Shown: piece after piece, positions 57,421-64,000 of the stretch | How the letters are laid out: each line of letters begins with the position of its first letter | How positions within the stretch are numbered: the first letter of the stretch is position 1 | Origin: Lineus longissimus | Lineage: Eukaryota; Nemertea; Pilidiophora; Heteronemertea; Lineidae | Length of the DNA stretch: 64,000 nucleotides | Reading direction: 5' to 3' | NCBI RefSeq assembly: GCF_910592395.1 | Contig: NC_088325.1 | Coordinates: 5,545,501 to 5,609,500, forward strand | Notes under the pieces: generated by a model | Databases searched by the model: none | Seen by the model: only the letters and a program-made list of their open reading frames with translations | What the model was told of the DNA's origin: nothing | Translations under genes and position numbers: made by a program

Positions 57421-57554
57421 GTACCACTGGCCACCGTCAGACGACGCTGTTGTGTTTGACCTATTTTGACTTTTGTATTGACGGGACGTACCACTGGCCA
57501 CCGTCAGACGACGCTGTTGTGTTTGACCTATTTTGATTTTTGTATTGACGGGAC
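57421..57554 (+). repeat. 67-bp direct repeat, two copies
   Basis: GTACCACTGGCCACCGTCAG starts at 57421 and again at 57488, and the units are nearly identical. It lies just past the poly(A) signal. Confidence 0.85.
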
Positions 57555-58139
57555 GGACGGAGGCCAGGTTCCAGCCACCGTCTATAAATAGATAATGACG
57601 TCATTGCGGGGAAGCCTGTCAACAAATCCGAAAGCGAGGTAAGTGCGAACACGTGTGTATTAACGGCTTTAGAAACTTATATTCAGTACTACGGCGAACA
57701 TTCACCCTTCCTAAAGCAAGTTTGGATTTCAATGAGAAATCCAGTACTTCTTTGTACTTTTCCATTGGTTAAATAAAGGCAGATTTTATCGAAATGATGC
57801 TAGAAAATGGATGCGGAAATGAATTGTTGACAAAATGAAGCTTTAAGCGTCTATTGATAATGAGCCGTCGGTTCACAATTATACGTCCAACCCGTAATCT
57901 CACAAAGTATTCTACGAAAAAAACTTTTGTGAACATGATTACACTTATCAACCGAGGAGTTATTCAACTCAAAATTTTGCTAACACTTCCTATATCGACA
58001 AACTCATTTGTGATATTATGTGTCATGCTGTAATAATATTTCTTAGCCAGTTCTATGCATTTTAATATTTGTAAATTATACCCTAAAAGTGCCTGATCTC
58101 AAGATGAACACTTTGAATCGGAATATCCAATTCCTCGCC
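57555..58139. other. Spacer between gene 2 and D2
   Basis: No gene or repeat recognised. Confidence 0.5.
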
Positions 58140-59149
58140 AAAGGTGCACGGTTATCAGATTGTAAGACAACGAAGTTAATTATTAAAGCGAGCGAAAGTT
58201 TGATGGGAGTCATGGATAGGGTGGATCTATCTTGGAGATAAAAGTTGTATAGTTGAATTTTCGGGAGATTATTTAGGTCCTTTTCGTGCTTATGATTAGA
58301 TATTTGGGCATGACATGGTTTTTAGTACCTATATAGTTGCATGACATTTGGAATATATCAGTATCATTTTTTATTTACATAAACTCTACCGCTAGCCCCT
58401 TTGTTGTAATGCGGCGATTGCTTCATCTCATACTTGACCAACCTTATTACCAGGATATTTATATTGGAATAAATAAGTCCGTGGGATGGGCTGGAGCAAT
58501 GAGGATGCCAAGTCGTGCTAGCATGACTTACCATGGGAGGTAGCCCGATCCTCAAATAAAGTCACCTAGAGACTAAGCATGAGATGTATCTTATTCCTCC
58601 CCTTGAATATCCCTCTTTTTTGCTTGTAGCCTTTTTACGCTTTTTCGCGAGTGCGCTTTGCGAAAGGTTGTTTATGCAGTAACTATGAAAGGGTCAACTT
58701 AACAACGTTGTCTGGTGTTTTGGGCGGAGTTATGATGCTGTAGATATGCGTGATGTAAATAATTACTGTTAACAACTTGGTTCTACATCATTGTTTGAGC
58801 TCAGTGTTTAGTAATAAACTGATTAATATATGATATTTTAGTTTTCTGTTTCTGATACTGTTAGTTGGACAGGATTGGTTGCAAATCAATATCAGCGATG
58901 ATTAGGGTTGTGACATTATTGCTCTTAAAGAAACTAGCTGGTGATGTTGATATTTGGAACCGCCCCATTTATGGTTGTGACATAGTCTCTGTCTGTTTTA
59001 TTGATACCGCTTTACCGCACAGACTTACTAGCTCTCGGTTACACAAATTTCAAGATTGAAATTAATTGAGTTTAAGATGTTCTAAGGAATTGAAGGATAC
59101 ATGGAGATTGCATATAATGCACAGTCTCTTGTTTGCACAGTTGGCTTGC

Positions 59150-59544
59150 TGATTGTCAATTGGAGTTGACCGGCTCCAAGGCTGTCTCTTCAGTTGACTG
59201 GATGGTTGTGAATCTCTCTGATGGGTTGGCCGGCTGAAATATTGTCTATTCAGTTGACTAGATAGTTGTGAATCTCTCTGATAAGTTGGCCGGCTGTAAG
59301 GTTGCCTCTATAGTTGACTAGATGGTTGTGAATCTCTCTGATGGGTTGGTCGGCTATAAGGCTGTCTCTTGAGCTGAATGGATGGTGGTGAAACTGTTAG
59401 ATGAGTTGACCGGCTGAAAAGCTGTCTCTTGATGAGTTGACTGGCTTGGTGTGAATCTAACTGATGAGTAGACTGGCTGTAAGGCTGTCTCTTGAGCTGA
59501 CTGGATGGTAGTGACTATATCAGATGAGTCGGCTGGTAAGGCCA
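59150..59544 (+). repeat. Minisatellite, ~60-bp units, in D2
   Basis: The D2 counterpart of 39240-40173 but with fewer units (about six). It is cut by the element at 59545 and resumes at 61614-61960. Confidence 0.8.
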
Positions 59545-59740
59545 GGGGCCTGATTCACAAAGCACTCTTAAGGACTTACGGGCCCGTAACATACCCTTAG
59601 ATAACGCTTAAGGAGTTAAGTGGTATTCACAAAAGACCCTTAAAATTACGCAAATACATAGTGTAATCGTAACTCTACGTGAGGTACCGGACCCATCTTA
59701 GTGTACACTTAGGGCATTTGGTAAGGCAACGCGCGCTAGA

Positions 59741-60057
59741 ATGGCGGCTGTAATATTTGCTGAAGAAGACGTCAGACGACCTCTCCGTCGGGAACGGGTT
59801 TTCGGGATCGGTTGCACCCTCTTGATGAATATGACGATGTCGATTTGTTCAAACGGTACAGGATGTATCGGTGATGTAACGGTGATGCCAGTCACATCAG
59901 CCAACCTAATGTCTCAAGGGTTGTTTTACGAGTTTCTACGGCACTGGTGAGAAAGGCACAGCAATTCGTTTCATTCCCTCAGCCGGATGCCCAGGAACGT
60001 ATTATTGAGGGTTTCTACAGCGAGCGACGCAGAATAATCAACACATGTCAAACTTAA
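59741..60057 (+). pseudogene. HARBI1-like transposase, internally deleted
   Basis: It starts at an ATG (MAAVIFAEEDVRRPLRRERV). After a frame change it reads DRLHPLDEYDDVDLFKRYRM, the Harbinger N-terminal block. Then, beyond a deletion, come HISQPNVSRVVLRVSTALV, RKAQQFVSFPQP and RIIEGFYS. The helix-turn-helix ISQ-x-x-VSRV block is kept, and the DDE core is absent. Confidence 0.78.
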
Positions 60058-60211
60058 TGTTAGTATTTTTTATCGGGCGGACCCAACTCCCTCCCCCATG
60101 ATGAACCAAGCAACATATCAAATTCACGCCGCCCTCATATTCTCGGAAAAAAATATTTAGCTAGCCTTCAGAGCCAGACCATTTATTGCTCTTGGTAATG
60201 ATAGAGAATAG

Positions 60212-60706
60212 CTAAAGCCTTTTCATAGGCCTATTGACGGATGTATGAACACGCTTACTTACTTTACGTATTTTCCCTGTGTTTTCGGTAGTAGCATTTT
60301 TACCCGCAGTATCTACCCCACCTTCAAGGCCACACACAAGATCTACACTCAGCAAGCCAATGATTTTTTCTTCTGTATCGTTTAAACCATTAGCATTCTC
60401 ATCACCACCATTCTCGCCGTCATCAGAAAATGGAACATTTCCTGTCACCTGCCTCTTTTTCATTTCGTCATACCCCTTCTTTTTTGCCTTTTGCTTCAAG
60501 TCCTTCCACTTCTTCTCTCGTCCGGATGCATGGTGCAATAGAACATATCTTCTTGTAATTGTTACGAACTCCCCCTGTGAGTTCAAGTGGGTTGTTGGTT
60601 CTATGCAAGATGCGACACTTCTGCGTATGAAGAAACTGAACGAGACTGGTTTTAAATGTAAAAAAATATAAGTTTGATACAAAATATGTACAGGAATTCT
60701 ATTCAA
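60212..60706 (-). pseudogene. Harbinger NAIF1/Myb-like accessory protein remnant
   Basis: Contains KKWKDLKQKAKKKG, the W-x-x-L-K-x-KAKK block of the Myb/SANT-like DNA-binding partner of Harbinger transposase. An acidic linker and EEKIIGLLSVDLVCGLEGG VDT follow. The N-terminal half (from MNRIPVHILYQ) does not fit the family, so the 5' part is probably an intron or decayed. Confidence 0.6.
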
Positions 60707-61613
60707 GAGTCACTTCAGAATGAGTTTCAGCACGTGTCGACATTATTGCGTTTCGCGAAAGGGAGCAGACTTCGTTACTAGCTAGATTTCGGCGCTAAGT
60801 TCAGAATATTGAGTTACATCAGTATACAGGCTAGACACGCCTCGTAGATTCCAGAATCATTCGTGCACGTGCAGCTTCATTCGGTTCCCTCGTGGACGTC
60901 TCGTGACACTCCCGAACCATTCTTTCTCGTACAGCATACTATTTCGTTTCAAACGTTGGCGGCACTGGGCCTCAGCACTGAGCTGACTTCCTTGTACCCA
61001 TCCTAACTCCGGGGCTCCGTCTCAACGTTGCGAGCTTTTTCGTTTGCTCTCAATCACGTTCTGCTTTTTCGGCGTCACTCTCAAGTCTGCTCTCCCTGCG
61101 CTCCCTGGGCGCGCGGTATTTTAAGTTTCATAACACACCAAAGTTCATGTAACACAAAGTAATCAAATCTGAATTTGCTTGAAATCACTTCGTTATGCTG
61201 TTGCACCCGGTCAGTGAGTTTGTATATTTCTTTCGGAGAGAAATTGGTTTTTCTAGGGCGTTTTTAGGCCATTGTAATTGGGAAACGCCGTTGGAATGCC
61301 ACGTAGAAGTCTTCTGTACTGCCATGCAAACCCTTAGGCCATCTGTCACGATTGTGTATAAACATGCAATGCAATGAGCTAAAATACCTTACCCTTTCAT
61401 TACGAGAGACGTTTTAAAGTTTGCTATAGCAAGCTACGTGTGTTCACTCAGGACTTATTCATTCACTTTGCGTAAGCAATTGCTTAGATAATTCTTAGAT
61501 AGCTTCATGAATAACACTTAGGGTTCCCTAACCTTTCACGTAAGTTCACCCTATGAGTGCTCTTAGAGTGATCTAAGATCGGAAATCTAAGAGTGCTTTG
61601 TGAATCAGGCCCC

Positions 61614-61960
61614 AGTCTCTTAAGTTGACTGGCTGGTTGTGAATCAGTCTGATAAGTTGACAGCCAGTAAGGCTGTCTCTTAAGTCAACTGGCTGGTTGT
61701 AATTCTGTCCAATGAGTTGTAAGGCTTTAAGGCTGTCTAATAAGCTGACTTGCTGGCTGTGAATCTGTCTAATGAGTTGACAGGCTGTTGAGCTGCCCCT
61801 TGAGGTGATTGGCTGGCAGTGAATCTGTCTGATGACTTGACCAGGAATAATGTCGTCTCTTGAGTTGACTGGCTGGTTGTGAAGCCCTTTGATGGGTTGA
61901 TAGCTGTAAAGCTGTCTCTTGAGTTAACTGGCTGGTTGTCAATATGTCTGATGAGTTTTA
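61614..61960 (+). repeat. Minisatellite continuation in D2
   Basis: Units with AGTTGACTGGCTGGTTGTGA, equivalent to 41640-41860 of D1. Confidence 0.75.
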
Positions 61961-63030
61961 CGCCAATTTAGAACTGTCCAAGGGCCAAAACTTATCTCGC
62001 TTCAAATCATCGTCTTCACGAACAAACCTAATGACACAGCAATTTTACATACCAAACGAGTGCGCATAAAACCCCTCAAAATCACTTTGTTTCATGATAA
62101 TCTTTTCGTCAATAGCTTGAAATGCAATATGACCGCTTTTTAATTTTTTGGATAAAAAGACCAGAGAAAAGTCTTGTATCGTGGATGAGGTAATTCACCA
62201 CATTCTGATTGCAATAGCGGCCATTTCAAGAATGGACGGATAGACGTCGGTATAAGTAGTTTCGGTCATGCGCAAAGAGGTCGCACGCATGGGTCACTTG
62301 GCTAAATATGTGTAAAGTATTACACATTTCGATGCTCGACAGCCATGACAGCGGGTGCACGGTGCCCAACGTCTACCATGATATCACAATAGTAGTAGTA
62401 GAGGTTGAGTTCCTATATAGCGTCTTTTCCATGTTTGCCTTTTCAAAGCGCTTTTGGGATATCATATTATTACTATGGTCTCCACAGAAATCAATCAGGG
62501 ATTTCGATGAGAAACCAGAAGACGCTCACTTGAACTCGACATGTTGGGGAACTAAGCAGTGACTCGGCCGGGAGTCGAACCTCCTCCACTGCGCTACCGC
62601 TGCCCCATACCATTCCCAGGGGTCAATGCGCTCCCCATTTCCGGTGGCTCTTATTGGACCCTGTATACATCCATATGTCACAGATGACGTCTCCCAAAAA
62701 TCCGGAGGTGACGTAGGCATAATGACCTATTACCCGTCTACTTTGCCATGACGTGTCACTACGGTTCTATAGGACAAACATATTTCGTGGCAAACCAAAT
62801 AAGCTTTCAATTGAGAACTGGTCTTATGGTAGACATGAATACAGATATCTGACAAAAATGAATTCTTTGTTGCTAATTCCCATATCACATTTGCCACCTG
62901 CAGCAAATAAGGTACCACTTTATAAACAAATCCATGTAACTGTCATTTAATCCTGATGACAAGCAGGCATTTCACCATAATCATACAGCACATGGTTAGT
63001 ATTTGTCTGTGGTATGGTAGTTAGTGTGGT
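61961..63030 (+). other. D2 sequence holding the empty DIRS site
   Basis: Aligns with 41865-42852 and then 49407-49495. No gene. The tRNA-like fragment recurs at 62562-62605. The DIRS target dinucleotide is 62941-62942. Confidence 0.75.
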
Positions 63031-63596
63031 TTTTTTGTTTTTTTTGTTTTTTTTTTTGATCGTACAGTGTACAGTTGGTGCAACTGTTTACAAAGGTGCT
63101 TGAAAAGAAAAAAATATATAAAGTTCACTATTAGTGAACACACAGGTATATTAACAAGTCATTTATCTCTATTCTGTTAAGGAAATGGTAATCTTCACTA
63201 TCTCTTTTTATTAATAAATCACGTATCATTTCCGACATCTGTCCATACTCCTCTGTAGTCCTTTCCTCATTTACAAAATTTACAAAATTGTTCACTTCTA
63301 GTACGTTTTTGGCATTTGATTGTCCCGTTATTGTTAAATTTAGAGACATTCTTACTTTTTCATTACTACTCCTTCTACAAGTCTCGAAGAATTTCGTAAA
63401 CCGTTTAAAAACCTGAGCCTCAGGATTTTCGTCCCTCACTATCAATGGCAACAGTGCCCTATGTGTTCTTCTTGGTAATGATAGTAGTTTACGCATACAA
63501 TTTCTCCATGCCGTGGAAAACCTAGAGAAAGACCAATGCGAGTAATCCCACAGGTAACTACCATAAGGGAACATCACAAAAGTCTTAAACAATCTG
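63031..63596 (-). mobile_element. LINE 3' end, 5'-truncated, only in D2
   Basis: D1 reads TGTCGTTTTTTAATGCAGG. In D2 a T-rich run (63031-63057, the poly(A) tail on the other strand) and about 0.54 kb separate the same flanks. The minus strand codes LFKTFVMFPYGSYLWDYSHW and RKLLSLPRRTHRALLPLIV, the post-RT C-terminal region of CR1/Jockey-like LINEs, to a stop at 63131. The frame is intact over this part, so the insertion is fairly young. Confidence 0.8.
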
Positions 63597-64000
63597 TATT
63601 TTAATGCAGGTTTATTTGTCGCATTGAAGAAATTAATCATAGTAATATATATGACTAAAATCAAAGGAGATTTCAACCCTATTCTCGGAGGCTTTAATTG
63701 ATGTTTACATGATAAGAAGAAGCACAATTTTCACATTAATGATCTGATGCTAATACGAATAATTAAATGACATGTGATATCGACTGACGCCATCGATATT
63801 AATGTAAATTGTCATCAACATACCACAAAGTTGATTTATATATTTCCAGGGAATAATGAGCGTCCGGAGGTGGAGCGCATTGACCCCTGGGAATAGAGGT
63901 TGCACGCTGCCAACCAGTAAACTTACATTCTGCATATTTCACTTGGGTGCAACGAAACTCAGGAACGCGATACAAGTCATAGTATTAAGGGCAGTCATGA
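63597..64000 (+). other. D2 tail, matching 49500-49899
   Basis: No gene in the window part. The equivalent position in D1 leads to the start of receptor gene 2 about 460 bp later. Confidence 0.7.

Larger units (their letters stand above)
59545..61613. mobile_element. PIF/Harbinger-type transposon, 2.07 kb, decayed
   Basis: 26-bp inverted ends at 59545-59570 and 61588-61613 (GGGGCCTGATTCACAAAGCA...). Inside are a broken HARBI1-like transposase on the plus strand and a NAIF1/Myb-like partner on the minus strand, the usual two-gene Harbinger content. D1 lacks it. I cannot fix the target duplication because it lies in tandem repeats. The ends are unlike those of the element at 6842, so these are two different families. 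Confidence 0.82.
58140..64000 (+). repeat. Segmental duplicate D2 (partner of 36178-49899)
   Basis: Same order as D1 but without D1's inserts at 36409, 38260, 40174 and 42853. It has its own Harbinger-type element and LINE. It runs off the window end. Confidence 0.85.

Noticed and set aside
63131-63727. A 198-codon host gene
   Set aside because: Residues after the first ~45 are the C-terminus of a LINE, and the first part is D2 flanking sequence matching 49500-49630, so the frame is a chance fusion.

Overview
The window comes from an animal (bilaterian) genome, not a prokaryote or virus. Coding sequence is split into short exons with GT..AG introns of consistent phase. The recognisable proteins are immunoglobulin/fibronectin-III membrane receptors, and most of the rest is transposon DNA (DIRS, Harbinger, LINE, SINE, MITEs). 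I cannot name the species. An element ending in GGGCCTCTTGTT and tRNA-derived SINE-like cores look like repeats of marine invertebrates, perhaps a mollusc or relative, but that is weak evidence.

Region 1 (3-34,348, + strand) is the 3' part of a receptor gene. Two tandem cassettes of three exons each encode two Ig domains (3-1,873 and 2,915-4,863). A transmembrane exon follows at 12,493-12,644. Two near-identical cytoplasmic exons (20,420-20,548 and 24,362-24,490) each carry one ITIM-like tyrosine motif, and a short terminal exon ends at 34,348. The introns hold a 5.2 kb Harbinger-like element (6,842-12,043) whose interior is a 992-bp-period array of five identical MITEs and four spacers. They also hold a segment flanked by inverted 15-bp minisatellites (13,346-14,130), and roughly five tandem copies of a ~4 kb unit (14,530 to about 33,400). 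The ITIM exon was duplicated together with that unit.

Region 2 (36,178 to about 49,900) is a segmental duplicate, D1, of the right end of the window (58,140-64,000, D2). Because each copy lacks insertions present in the other, the pair gives pre-insertion sites for several elements. D1 has gained a LINE (38,260-38,981, 13-bp target duplication), an unidentified 1.47 kb insert (40,174-41,638), an element at 36,409-37,280 and a 6.56 kb DIRS tyrosine-recombinase retrotransposon (42,853-49,408). D2 has gained a Harbinger-type element (59,545-61,613) and a LINE 3' end (63,031-63,596).

Region 3 (50,361-57,307, + strand) is a complete seven-exon receptor gene of 669 codons: signal peptide, Ig, Ig, FN3, FN3, transmembrane helix, and a 230-residue tail. 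The tail ends in two YxxL motifs spaced like an ITAM, the first of which also fits an ITIM. The gene lies between D1 and D2. D2 homology is still running at the window end, at a point matching 49,899, about 460 bp before this gene's start codon. A paralogue just beyond the window is therefore likely.

Together the window looks like a cluster of candidate immune-type or adhesion receptors, one with inhibitory-type and one with activating-type tail motifs. Exon, cassette and whole-gene duplication all seem to be active. Receptor roles are inferred from architecture and motifs only.
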